From Baffinella frigidus (lineage: Eukaryota > Cryptophyceae > Cryptomonadales > Baffinellaceae): DNA of 10,962 nucleotides. The stretch covers positions 969,999 to 980,960 of the forward strand of contig MU646311.1 in the NCBI GenBank assembly GCA_026770585.1, in the 5' to 3' direction. Positions within the stretch are counted from its first letter, which is position 1, and every line of letters starts with the position of its first letter. Positions 1 through 8,700 of this stretch are shown one piece after another. A model generated the notes under the pieces. That model saw nothing but the letters and a program-made list of their open reading frames with translations, was not told the origin of the DNA and searched no databases. The translations under genes were made by a program, and so were the position numbers.

Positions 1-80
1 CTCTCCCTCTCCCTCTCCCTCTCTCTGTCTCCCGCTCTGTCTCCCGCTCTGTCTCCCTCCCTCTTCTCTCCCCCTCTCTA
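1..80. repeat. CT-rich low-complexity tract
   Basis: This tract is almost pure pyrimidine on the + strand, with CTCTCC and CTCTGTCTCCCG motifs repeated irregularly. It is a simple-sequence repeat with no coding signal. Confidence 0.85.
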
Positions 81-226
81 GAGGACCTGGATGGTAAGCA
101 GCGCCTGGAATTGAATTCGATTTTTCATCAGATCGGGGAAGGGTGTGAGATGGAACCGCAGACTTTCGGCGTTAGCGGGGCGGGACCTGTGTCGTAAGCA
201 GCGCCTGGTTGAGAGCAATCTAATGC

Positions 227-355
227 GGAAACGGTTTTAATTTAAAACCAGTGGATTCAATGAAAATTACTACACAAATGCTTTAATATTACTAGTAAAC
301 CCCATTGTGTGTGGTAAATTTCATTGCCAGAAATCTGTAAATTAAAACCGTTTCC
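227..355. mobile_element. Foldback element (MITE-like), 129 nt
   Basis: The outer 18 bases, beginning GGAAACGGTTTTAA, are an exact inverted match to the right end (338-355). The inner halves also pair imperfectly: the CAATGAAAATTACTACACA type sequence on the left resembles the reverse complement of 310-330. The whole unit could fold into one long hairpin. It has no coding capacity. The piece TTACTACACAAATGC recurs at about 10127-10141 inside intron 12, so the family has another, degraded member there. No clear target-site duplication is seen. Confidence 0.65.
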
Positions 356-408
356 ATATGAAATCCAGGATGGATGGTTGAGAGCGATCCATGAGGATCC
401 CCACGGCT

Positions 409-498
409 GACAGGTAGGCCCGCCTCAGGACAGTTAGGCCCGCCTCGGGACAGATAGGCCCGCCTCGGGACAGATAAGCCCGCCTCGGGACAGATAGG
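409..498. repeat. 20-bp tandem repeat, about 4.5 copies
   Basis: The unit CGCCTCGGGACAGATAGGCC repeats with an exact 20-base period at 421, 441, 461 and 481, preceded by a partial copy. Copies differ by one to two substitutions. The array lies between two related stretches (about 366-408 and 526-565) that share GGTTGAGAGCG and CCCCACGGCTG. Confidence 0.9.
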
Positions 499-565
499 AG
501 GGGCGGAACCTGTATCGTAAGGAGTGCCTGGTTGAGAGCGGTCCAGGAGGGGCCCCACGGCTGCC

Positions 566-638
566 GGTCGAGGAGGGTTTGTCCCGTGGCTTCGACGGTT
601 TTGTCGACGCGTGTTTTTGCCGCTACGGGCGTCACCTA
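566..638. repeat. 73-bp direct repeat, left copy
   Basis: This copy runs from GGTCGAGGAG through GCGTCACCT. It matches 883-955 with only scattered substitutions. The two copies bracket the minisatellite at 642-881. Confidence 0.85.
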
Positions 639-641
639 CGC

Positions 642-881
642 GGTTGTAGAGTTGTGAAGTGAGTAGTAGAGTTGTATAGTTAGTTGTACAGTTGTACAAC
701 TAGTTGTACAGTTGTATAGTTAGTTATACAGGTGTACAGTGAGTTGTACAGTTGTGAAGTTAGTTGTAGAGTTGTAATATCAGTTGGAGAGTTGTACGGT
801 TAGTTGTAGAGTTGTACAGTTAGTCGTACACTTATACAGCTATTTATACAGTTGTACAGTTAGGTGTACAGGTGTACAGTT
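642..881. repeat. Minisatellite, about 20-bp unit
   Basis: Irregular tandem copies of a GTTGTACAGTTAGTTGTACA-like unit fill this stretch. The units vary at many positions (TATA, TGAA, TAGA variants). GTACA/TGTAC palindromic cores are frequent. Apparent reading frames crossing this region are by-products of the repeat and are not called as genes. Confidence 0.85.
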
Positions 882-882
882 A

Positions 883-955
883 GGTCGAGGAGTGTTTGTC
901 CCGTAGCCTCGATGGTTTCGTCGACGCGCGTTTTTGCCGCCACGGGCGTCACCTG
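883..955. repeat. 73-bp direct repeat, right copy
   Basis: This is the second copy of the sequence at 566-638, in the same orientation, directly after the minisatellite. Together they form a repeat-array-repeat arrangement, which could reflect expansion inside an older duplication. Confidence 0.85.
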
Positions 956-1138
956 CATCGAACACACCATGTAAACCCAGTACACACACACTATGTAAAC
1001 ACAGGAGCCTGTTCCGAAATGGACGAGGGGGGTGGTAAGGGCGGGATTGAGGCGGATGCTGACCTCCTCTGGTGTATTTTCAAAATGATGGAGATGGTTT
1101 ACTTGGCGAGGCGGGTGGGGCGGGTGCAGCTCTGCCTC

Positions 1139-1345
1139 ACGCGGGTTGACCGACTATTCTCAAGTTCACATGCTGGGTGTGATGTACGAATCCGTCAACT
1201 TTGGAGCGGGAACGAAACTAACTTCACACCGAAGTGAAGTTGGTTTCAGCTCAAGGCTCAACGGCCTATCTAGGACCTGTATCGAGAGCAATAAAGCAGA
1301 GAAGAAGCAGGATGGCACCTGGGCTCACCAAATTAGTGAGAAGTT
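1139..1345. repeat. Dispersed repeat, copy A
   Basis: The stretch GGTTGACCGACTATTCTCAA followed by GTTCACATGCTGGGTGTG closely matches 3749-3787. A second shared block, CTCACCAAATTRGTGAG, lies downstream in both copies (about 1322 here, 3828 there). The copies are about 80-90% alike in the shared blocks, with different middle sections. Nothing in it looks coding. Confidence 0.6.
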
Positions 1346-1519
1346 CAAATTGGTGAGAAGTTGAGGATGTCAGCCATAAAAACATGAGAATCAACTTCCG
1401 GTTTCCTCAAAATGAGGAGACCAGATTGACCCAGGTAGAGCTTAGGAGCTAGCCACGCAAGAGGGCTCGAGGGAAACCGACGCCTCATCCACGCCAGATT
1501 TGGCGTCGTTGACTTAATT

Positions 1520-1541
1520 GTTCAGGGGATTTCCCCTGAAC
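1520..1541. repeat. Perfect hairpin
   Basis: GTTCAGGGGA and TCCCCTGAAC are exact reverse complements separated by TT. The pairing weakly extends outward through TTGAC (1509-1513) and GTCAA (1545-1549). Its role is unknown. It may be the core of a decayed foldback element. Confidence 0.75.
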
Positions 1542-1822
1542 GATGTCAAAAGTGGATGTTTCGAGGCCTCTGGCGTGGAGGGGATGGCACCTGAGCGAAA
1601 GAGATGCCGAGAGGCGCGAGTCTTCGCTTGCGGAACTCGAGCAGCTCGTACGCGTCCTCATCACTGCCGTGTGTATGCGGTTGACAACAATACCGTGAAT
1701 GTGGTTCAAAGGAATAGGGGGTATATGAGAGAAAAAAACAAGCCGTGCATGTGGTTAACAACAGTACCGCGCGTGGCGTTCCATGCTATAACCACCGGTT
1801 TAGTGGTGTTCGCAATCTTGCA

Positions 1823-2079
1823 AGTTCGCAATCTTGCAAGTTCGAAGTTCGCGCTGGCCAAGTCCTACCACATTGGCTCTATGTGGTCACACCACCAACC
1901 CACGTAAACGCCTACTCGCTGGCGTATCATGCTACAACCACCGGCTTAGCTCTCACGCGTCCTCATCACTGCCACGCAAGAGGGTTGAGCTTGCAAAACA
2001 GAGTCTTTATATTATGTGTACCACGAATCGGTTACTATCCTCATCACTGCCCAGGGTGTGTACCGTGTAAGTGCTTAGC
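1823..2079. repeat. 257-bp dispersed repeat, copy 1
   Basis: The sequence from AGTTCGCAATCTTGCAAGTT to the GTGTACCGTG region matches 2543-2800 in the same orientation at roughly 90% identity. A 16-base piece, TTCGCAATCTTGCAAG, is tandemly duplicated at its left edge (1809 and 1826). Similar but shorter fragments (CTCATCACTGCC, ACCGTG) are scattered around it, so this is part of a larger repeat field. Confidence 0.85.
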
Positions 2080-2392
2080 AACAATACCACATGTCGTGTA
2101 TTTTTTGCAGACAAAGTACTGAATAGATATTTATGTATATCTATAGATATATATCGTTCTCGTCGCTGCCATGGATACGATGTATGTGGTCAACAATGTC
2201 GTACATGGAGTTGAGAACAATACCGTGTATATGGTCACAGGAATACCGTGTGTGTGGTTAAGAGGAATGAGGTATGTTTTTGAGAGTAACAACACCTCAC
2301 TCTAACTCGGGTTGAATGCGGAACTCGAGAAGCTCGTATGTGTCCTCATCACTGCCATGCATAACGTGTAGTGGGCAACAACACAAGCCGTG
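2080..2392. other. AT-rich and degenerate repeat spacer
   Basis: An AT-rich microsatellite-like stretch (about 2125-2155, TATATCTATAGATATATAT) is followed by degenerate units containing ACAATACCGTG and TGTGGT. The piece GCGGAACTCGAGAAGCTCGT at about 2319 resembles 1629-1650, again followed by CCTCATCACTGCC. No gene is supported. Confidence 0.5.
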
Positions 2393-2601
2393 TAGAGCCA
2401 ATGTGGTAGGACTTGGCCAGCGCGAACTTCGAGCTTGCAAGATTGCGAACTTCTAGATGGACCCTTTTGGACATGTAGTGTTTTAAATTCAAATTTTGCA
2501 GTACAAATCATGGTGTTTACTAATAATTACGGTCCATCAAGAAGTTCGCAATCTTGCAAGTTCGAAGTTCGCGCTGGCCAAGTCCTACCACATTGGCTCT
2601 A
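2393..2601. mobile_element. Foldback with 71-nt inverted arms
   Basis: Bases 2393-2463 and the reverse complement of 2531-2601 agree at 69 of 71 positions, separated by a 67-nt AT-rich spacer. The right arm is the start of dispersed repeat copy 2. The left arm is an inverted partial copy of the same repeat. This geometry fits a foldback transposon end or an inverted duplication formed at a replication or repair event. Confidence 0.8.
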
Positions 2602-2800
2602 TGTGGTCACACCACCAACCCACGTAAACGCCTACCGGCTGGCGTATCATGCCACAACCACCGGCGTAGCTCTCACGCGTCCGCATCACTGCCACGCGAG
2701 AGGGTGGAGCTTGCGAGACAGAGTCTTTGTGTTATGTGGACCACGAATCGGTTTTACTATCCTCATCGCTGCCCAAGGTGTGTACCGTGCAAGTGGTTGC
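2543..2800. repeat. 257-bp dispersed repeat, copy 2
   Basis: This is a direct repeat of 1823-2079 with scattered substitutions and small indels. It overlaps the right arm of the foldback at 2393-2601. The conserved frame-like appearance in both copies reflects shared ancestry. Neither copy shows a protein domain. Confidence 0.85.
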
Positions 2801-3357
2801 CAAATTTCGCCTCCAAATCTGCCAAATCTCGCCTCTAAATTTCGTCCTTTTTCAAATCTGAAAGCGCAGATCTTCGAGATTTGACCGTCAGCTTCACAAT
2901 TTACTAAAAAATTAAGCTGCGAAAAAATCTTAAAATCTTTACTAAAGGATAAAACTGCCCTAAACGAATATTTCAAACTGATTATTTTACTATTAAACCT
3001 GCTAGAGGATACTTGGATGATCCATGCGACCCTACGGCAGGCAATCCGCAGGGACATGGGGTTATTCCCAGGGCTATCCTAACGGAAAGTCGGTGGCTTA
3101 GCCACCGACATTCCCGTCGTAGCCCGCTGCGTGGGACGGGCGCTTCAGGCTACAAACACCCTCTTACCACTACTGCAAAGCCCCAGAGGAAGTCTCAAAA
3201 TTCTTGGACATGACACTAAAATTACTTGTAGGTTACCTTTTGACGAATTTTGGTCACGTCCTTGGGGGTGAAAATTGCCTTTTGAGGAGAAAATGGCTCA
3301 AAAGTATAGGACACCAGAGTGTCCGCTACTTTTTGACACTTCCCCTGGGGCTTTTCA
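2801..3357. other. Gene-free AT-rich stretch
   Basis: Small palindromes are present (for example CAAATCT near 2854 with AGATTTG near 2877) and a strong 9-bp hairpin lies at 3089-3109 (GTCGGTGGC, TTA, GCCACCGAC). Short open frames have no recognisable domain and the last one runs into the next foldback element. I call no gene. Confidence 0.5.
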
Positions 3358-3360
3358 GTA

Positions 3361-3509
3361 GCACCAACCCTCACGGTGGGACCAAATCGATTATTTTCAA
3401 TTTCCCAATTCCCATGGAAAATGGCTCCACCACAGGAGAATTCGCCTGGCTGCCCGGATAAAACTGAGGTTCAAAATCTACGATTTGGTCCCTCCGTGAG
3501 GGTTGGTGG
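3361..3509. mobile_element. TA-flanked foldback element, 149 nt
   Basis: Inverted ends pair CACCAACCCTCACGG (left) with CCGTGAGGGTTGGTG (right) and continue through GGGACCAAATCG on the left (3377-3388), about 28 paired bases. A TA dinucleotide sits immediately outside each end (3359-3360 and 3510-3511), as expected for MITEs mobilised by Tc1/mariner-type transposases. There is no coding capacity. The TA match alone could be chance. Confidence 0.7.
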
Positions 3510-3549
3510 TACCCGATACGTGCTTGACAAGAACACCACGTTAATCGAG

Positions 3550-3698
3550 AAACGGCCCGAAATTAGGGTAGTTTGGCCTACGGGTTCCCTACCGTAGGAA
3601 CAGGGGCTCCTAGGACCTGGTCCTAGGAGACCTACCTCCTACGGTAGGCCTGGTCCTAGGAGATCCGTAGGCTAAACTACCCTAATTTCGGGTCATTT
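3550..3698. mobile_element. CCTACGGTAGG foldback family, copy 1
   Basis: The left end AAACGGCCCGAAATTAGGGT and the reverse complement of the right end (AAATGACCCGAAATTAGGGT) match over about 34 bases with few changes. The interior is filled with CCTAGG and CCTACGGTAGG palindromes. The ends are nearly identical to those of the element in intron 9 (8088-8240), and the plan matches the element at 10788-10937. It is non-coding and probably non-autonomous. Confidence 0.8.
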
Positions 3699-3745
3699 CC
3701 CTTTGAACTTGTAGACATGGTGGTGGTGATCTACCTCAGATCATT

Positions 3746-3850
3746 CGGGTTGAATGACTATTCTCAAGTTGACATACTGGGTGTGCGGTACAACGCCGTC
3801 ACACTTGAAGCGGAAAAGAGCCCGGGCTCACCAAATTGGTGAGCCCAAAT
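3746..3850. repeat. Dispersed repeat, copy B
   Basis: This is the second copy of the sequence described at 1139-1345 (GACTATTCTCAAGTTGACAT, then CTGGGTGTG). It ends in a near-perfect palindrome, GGGCTCACCAA / TTGGTGAGCCC, at 3825-3847, which is weaker in copy A. Confidence 0.6.
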
Positions 3851-4091
3851 AGACTGAGAAAGAGCTAGGTTGGCGTGCAGCGTTCGGGGGTGGTGTGTGA
3901 CGGCAGTTGGGGCCCCCCTCCTGCAACCACGTCGGGACGGGTACACGAGCGGGGGGGGCAAGATACCTGACGTTCAGTGAGGGGCCCCGGCGGAGGATTC
4001 GCTGCACGCCCTTGACCACATGCAGCCGCACCTGCCCCATCCGCAGCGAGTCAGGAGTGCTTCAACGGCCGAGCGAGCTGCTGGTTCGATT

Positions 4092-4148
4092 GGTCGGTGG
4101 GCATGAGAAGGGGGGCTGTGGGCGCCCCCCTTCTCATGCCCGCTGACC
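4092..4148. repeat. Strong 57-nt hairpin
   Basis: GGTCGGTGGGCATGAGAAGG pairs with CCTTCTCATGCCCGCTGACC with two mismatches, and the stem continues through GGGGC. The stem is about 24 bp with a loop of about seven bases. The frame that is open on both sides of it is closed only by a TGA inside the stem (4104-4106). It may be a small foldback insertion. A hairpin with a biological role in a 5' leader is also possible. Confidence 0.75.
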
Positions 4149-4367
4149 GTGGAAAGAGACAAGGGGCGGACCTCGAAGACAGCCGCACCCCCCCCCTCGA
4201 AAAAGAAGGCGAAGAAGGCAAAAATCTCCCCGGTGGGTGTGCAGCCGCTAACGGCCGCTGAGCAGTCCGACGCCGTCGCGAGGAAGGTGTTGGGCGAGAG
4301 CTCTGCGTTCCTCGGCATCCTGCCGCCCGCCGCCCGCCGCCTTCAATGGTCTCTGGAGACCGTTGAT
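4149..4367 (+). CDS. Possible 5' coding exon (tentative)
   Basis: This is an open frame of good coding appearance: a basic, proline-rich start (PPPSKKKAKKAKISPVG, which could act as a nuclear localisation signal) and then an alanine-rich helical-looking stretch ending LQWSLETVD. No in-frame ATG precedes it before the stop at 4104, although an ATG at 4020 is in the same frame upstream of the hairpin. A phase-0 donor GTGAAG at 4368 could join it to the phase-0 acceptor GTTGCAG ending at 4930, upstream of the F-box exon. Other phase-0 donors exist at 4233 and 4287. It could also be untranslated leader or chance. Start and end are guesses. Confidence 0.3.
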
Positions 4368-4930
4368 GTGAAGCAGAACTCCCGAGGATCGTCGGGCCGC
4401 CCCGTGGATTTGTCAACTTTGGGGTTTCTGTCATCTGTCAACTTTGCAAAAGTTTTTGACCAGTTCGTTTGCACCAGGAACGGGCATCGTTTTTCTGAAC
4501 CCCTCTCCTTAGCACCTTCTCGTCCCGTCTTCTCAAGTTCCCATCTCCCGGCGTGCAGCCTTACCGGGTGCTCCCTCCTACGCGACTGGGTCCTTGACCC
4601 TCCCCCAGCCGAGACTGCTTAAATCCGAAATCGTTTTGGTAAATTCTCTCTTTGGTGCCTGGGCTGTGATTGACGGACGCGCCGTGCTTCTCGCCAGCTG
4701 TCTGCGTCGGAGACAAGGTCTGCATGATGGAATGCAGCCGCCCGGTTTCCAACAGCAGGGGCAGCCTCCCCTTCAGCGAACGAATGACCCGAGGAGGTTC
4801 CTCTGTGGGGCAAAGAGTACAGAGGAAGCTCCTCGGGTCATTCGTGTGCTGAAGGGGGGGGTGCCCCTGCTCTCGGGCACCAGCAGCTCTTTCCGTGGCT
4901 GATGCTCACGCTGTCTGCCCGGTGTTGCAG
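4368..4930 (+). other. Possible 5' intron or leader
   Basis: This stretch looks less coding than its flanks and ends in GGTGTTGCAG, a good acceptor. It contains the large hairpin at 4754-4871. If the acceptor is used, the downstream exon would begin at 4931 rather than at the ATG at 4979. RNA evidence is needed to choose. No promoter element can be recognised with confidence. Confidence 0.35.
4754..4871. mobile_element. Foldback element, 118 nt
   Basis: The arms pair along almost their full length: AGCAGGGGCA with TGCCCCTGCT at the ends, CCCCTTCAGC with GCTGAAGGGG, and CGAATGACCCGAGGAG with CTCCTCGGGTCATTCG further in. About 53 bases per arm pair with a small central loop. It is non-coding and lies just upstream of the F-box exon, probably inside an intron or leader. 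Confidence 0.75.
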
Positions 4931-4957
4931 GTCCGGTCATCTGCGCCGCGTTCTCAT

Positions 4958-5019
4958 TGTCGAAAGCAGTTCGGGGGCATGTCTGTCGAAAGCAGTTCCG
5001 GGGCATGGGTCGACAATGA
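4958..5019. repeat. 26-nt direct repeat and palindrome at start codon
   Basis: TGTCGAAAGCAGTTCGGGGG and its near copy lie at 4958 and 4984 (period 26 nt), each ending in GCATG. The flanks CTCATTGTCGA (4954-4964) and TCGACAATGAG (5009-5019) are exact inverted repeats. The candidate start ATG (4979) falls in the first repeat; the second ATG (5005) is out of frame. Confidence 0.75.
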
Positions 5020-5710
5020 GCCCGCGGCGAGTGATCCTGAGGAGTCGTGGTCAAACTTGGCACCCATGACGATCGCCTTCTCTATGCGGTGCGACCCAAG
5101 TGCGCTCTCCCACACAAAGCAAGCGATTTACACAGCGCTCAGGAACGTGGTGGCCGAGTTCGGGGGGCGCGAGTTCAGGCTGGAGCGGATGCGCGTGGGG
5201 CCGAGCAACGACACGCTGCAGCGGGTGCTTCCTTTTCTCGTGGACCACGTCGACCCTGAATCGGCAGTGCAGTTCTTCCGGGTGTGCAAGCCGTGGCAGC
5301 GGGAGCTGGAGGCGCGGGGCTTCTGCAAGAAGACAGTGCAGCTGTTTTTGACCCTTGCCCTGGGCGGCAAGCGCCGCGGGCAAAACGCGCTCCAGCGGCT
5401 CAACACCAGCACTTTCCTGCAGCGTTCGTCGCTTTGGGAAGAGTGGAGTCTGCACAAGTGGTTGCAGGCCGCGTCGCAGGAGCCAGACTCTAGCTGCTTG
5501 GCGCGGGGGGCAACGTCCACTGCGAAGATCCTGGGGTTGCCGCTGGTCGAGTGGGTTGGGAAGCCTGCGGGGGGGTGTCCGGGTGTTTGCACTCTGAGGG
5601 GGCATACCTGCAAAGTGATGTCGGTGGCTTTCTCTGCGGACGGGAAGCGCATCGTCTCGGGGTCGTGGGATAAACTTGTGAAGATCTGGGACGCCGCGAC
5701 TCGAGCCGAG
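4979..5710 (+). CDS. Exon 1: F-box-like region plus WD40 blade 1
   Basis: The ATG at 4979 is the first in-frame ATG I find in the open stretch that reaches the blade-1 donor; the frame is open further upstream but only from GTG. After a Ser/Glu-rich start, [20 protein letters not shown] and the following [16 protein letters not shown] fit the F-box pattern (Leu-Pro, spaced hydrophobics, then V-C-x-x-W). Blade 1 is residues 203-244. It follows directly without an intron, unlike later blades: the bases before GTTTGC are CCGG, so there is no AG acceptor. The exon ends GCCGAG before donor GTGAGC. Confidence 0.8.
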
Positions 5711-8700
5711 GTGAGCAGTGTTCTTGCGGGGGTTTCGCGCATGCTGTGCGTTAGAAGTCGTCTGAGGTTACGGTACGTTGGCAGCTCTGCACCCTGAAGG
5801 GTCACGCAGGATCCGTGCGTTCGGTCGCGTTCTTTCCAGACGGGAAACACGTCGTGAGCGGGTCGTCTGACAAGCTCGTGAAGATCTGGGACGCGGCGAC
5901 TGGAGCCGAGGTGAGCAGCCGTAGAGGGTGCACTTGTGAAGTGTGGATTCGGTTGTGTGTTCAGGATGGTGCGCAGTGATGTGCTGTGAACCTGGGGCGT
6001 TTTGCAGGTGCGTAGGAAGTGGAGTTAGAATCCATCCAGAAAATGCTCGTATGAGCGGCCGACACGGGGTACAGTAGTGGCACAATGCGTAGCATGTGCG
6101 GCGCTGACGCTGATTGTTTGGCAATAAATTATCAATCTCTCTTTTGCAGGTGCGGACGCTGAGAGGCCACTCCGACTCCCTGTGGTCTGTCGCGGTCTCT
6201 GCGGACGGGAAGCGCATCGTCAGCGGGTCGACTGACAAGCGCGTCAAGATCTGGGACGCCGAGACCGGCGCCGTGGTGAGTACCTTCCACTCGATGGGCT
6301 ACGAGGGGTTCGTTGACCCTGGATTCCGGGGTGTTACGTGACCAATTTGCATCAGAAAACCCCTTTAAGTTAATTGTCTTCAGGTAAGTTGACTTTTGAT
6401 GAAAGGTTCGTAGTCCACCGTGTTGTTAGGTCCTTTGGGTTTTGATTTCTCCCAACATAGCCCAACGGCATTCCCTTCCGTAGAAAGGATCTGCAGAGAA
6501 AGCATTTTTGATGTGTGGCAATACGTAGTTTGTGGTGATGAGACGGGGATGTTTCGCGGGTGTTTTGCGCTTTCTGTGCGTTCGTTGGAAGTGGTTCGAG
6601 GAAAGGGTGGGGTGGCAGGTGTGGACATTAACAGGGCACTCGGGCCTGGTTTATTCGGTTGCGTTCTCTTCGGACGGGAAGCACGTCGCCAGCGGGTCGG
6701 GTGACACGCTTGTGAAGATCTGGGATGCCGCGACTGGAGCCGAGGTGAGAGAAAGGAAGCATGACCTTTTTACAGAACCAGTTCCGGTGTCCGCCTATGG
6801 TGGGAGTTAAAAGAACCTAAAGGACCTAAAGAGCTTGGCGCATTGAGGGTGCTGATGCGATGGAGGTATCTTCGGGGGATTCGAGCATGCTTTGCGTATG
6901 AAGTGGTCTGAGACGAGGGTTCATTGGCAGGTGCGCACGCTGGGGAGTCACACAGGGGTGGTCACCTCGATCGCGTTCTCGCCTGACGATAAGAATATCG
7001 TCAGCGGGTCTGTTGACAATCTTGTCATCATCTGGGACGCCGAGACCGGGGCCGAGGTGAGCACGTGGGAGTGCGTTGAGGGTGTTGTTGTGAGGGGGTT
7101 ATTACTGCGGGGGATTCGCGCGTGTTTTGCGATGGAACTGGTCTAAGGAGAGGGTTGGTTGGCAGGTGCGGACGCTCTATGGGCACTCCGGCTGGGTTCG
7201 GTGCGTCGCTTTCTCTCCAGATTTTAAGCGGGTCGCCAGCGGGTCAGATGACCATCTCGTGAAGATCTGGGACGCCGCGACCGGAACCGAGGTGCGCAAG
7301 CTTTGCGGGAGCGCGTTTAGGGAGGTGAGTTGGTGGGGTGATTCTTGCGGCGGTTTCGCGCACGCTTTGCGTTGGAAGTGTTCTGATGAGAGGGTTGGTT
7401 GGCAGGTGTGCACCCTGACGGGTCCGAGAGACAACGTGCGGTCCGTCGATTTTTCTCCGGACGGAAAGAGTGTCGTCAGCGGGTCGGAAGACAACCTCGT
7501 GATAATCTGGGACATCGAGACCGCAGTCGAGGTGAGAAAATTTTGTGGGGGTGCGAGGAGGGTGGTGAAATGATGGTGGATATTTTCGGGGGTTTCTCGG
7601 ATGGTTTGTGTTGAAAGTGTTCTTAGGAGAGGGTTGGTTGGCAGGTGGGCACTCTGAAAGGTCACTCGGAGGCGGTGCTGTCCCTCGCGTTCTCTTTTGA
7701 CGGGAAGCGCGTCGTCAGCGGGTCACATGACAAGCTCGTGAAGATCTGGGACGCCGAGACTAGAGCCGAGGTGAGCAAGCTTCGTGGGGGGGTGTCAGTG
7801 ATGAGGGTGGCGAGTGGGTGGAGCCGTGCTTGCTTGGTTTTCTCGCATGTTTCAGGTCCTGCAGGTACTTCGAGCTCTCAACATAGGCGGACACTGGCGT
7901 TAAAAGTGGTCTGAGGAGAGGGTCGGTTGGCAGGTGTGCACGCTGACGGGTCACTCAGGCGGGGTGTACTCGGTCAAGTTCTCGCCTCAGGGGAAGCGCG
8001 TCGTTTCTGGGTCGGGTGACAACCTCGTCAAGATCTGGGACGTCACGAGCAAAGAAGTGGTGAGCAGATTTGTGGGAGTTTAGAGGGAAACGACCCGAAA
8101 TTAGGGTAGTTTAGCCTACGGATTTCCTATGACCAGGCCTACCGTAGGAGGTAGGTCTCCTAGAAACTGACAGGTCCTAGGAGCCCCTCGGCCTACGGTA
8201 GGCAACCCGTAAGCTAAACCACCCTAATGTCGGGTCGTTTAACAACTGGAGAGCGTCGAGGGTGGTGGTTTGATGGGGTATGCGTGGTTTTCGCGCGTGC
8301 TTCGCGTTGGAAGTGGACTAAGGAGAGGGCTGGCTGGCAGGTGTGCACGCTGATGGGGCACTCGCACTCCGTACGGTCCGTTGCGTTCTCTGCAAACGGG
8401 AAGCGCGTCGTCAGCGGGGCGGGTGACAATCTCGTGAAAATCTGGAACGCCGCAACCGGAGCCCAGGTGAGCAAGCTTGGTGTCACCAGCAACCCGTTGC
8501 AACTTATAACCGGAGCGAGTACTGTAGTAAATTTCAGCCAAACCAAGGATATCTCCTTGAATCTCCCCGTCAGCAATTCCCAGGTCCCTAGGGCCTCCTA
8601 CCGTAGGGTCCCTACGAATATGTCAAAAAAAAAATTCGTCCCCGAATTCTTGGAAGGACCTCGTAAAAGCTGCTACGGGTTGCTGGTGGTGGGAGTACGT

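Larger units (their letters stand above)
956..1822. other. Gene-free repeat-rich stretch
   Basis: Apart from the dispersed repeat at 1139-1345 and the hairpin at 1520-1541, this stretch holds degenerate short repeats, notably ACAATACCGTG and TGTGGTT-type motifs between about 1680 and 1800. Open frames here are short, overlap on both strands and show no recognisable domain. I call no gene. Confidence 0.55.

Noticed and set aside
411-498. CRISPR-like array
   Set aside because: The 20-bp units are contiguous without spacers, and the context is eukaryotic.
896-1364. Two overlapping open frames on the + strand
   Set aside because: They start in the 73-bp repeat, overlap in different frames, run through a dispersed repeat, and show no domain or consistent composition.
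1485-2884. Several open frames of 70-150 codons on both strands
   Set aside because: They lie on the two copies of the 257-bp repeat and its degenerate relatives. Similar translations reflect the DNA repeat, with frames broken differently in each copy.
3204-3461. An 85-codon frame with a hydrophobic start
   Set aside because: It runs into the TA-flanked foldback element and has no homologue I recognise; chance opening is more likely.
5051-5850. Long minus-strand open frames opposite the F-box exon
   Set aside because: They are antisense shadows of a GC-rich coding exon, rich in Arg/Pro/Leu/His, and show no domain.
7177-7665. 162-codon minus-strand frame across blades 6-8
   Set aside because: It is a shadow of the repeated blade exons and introns on the + strand.
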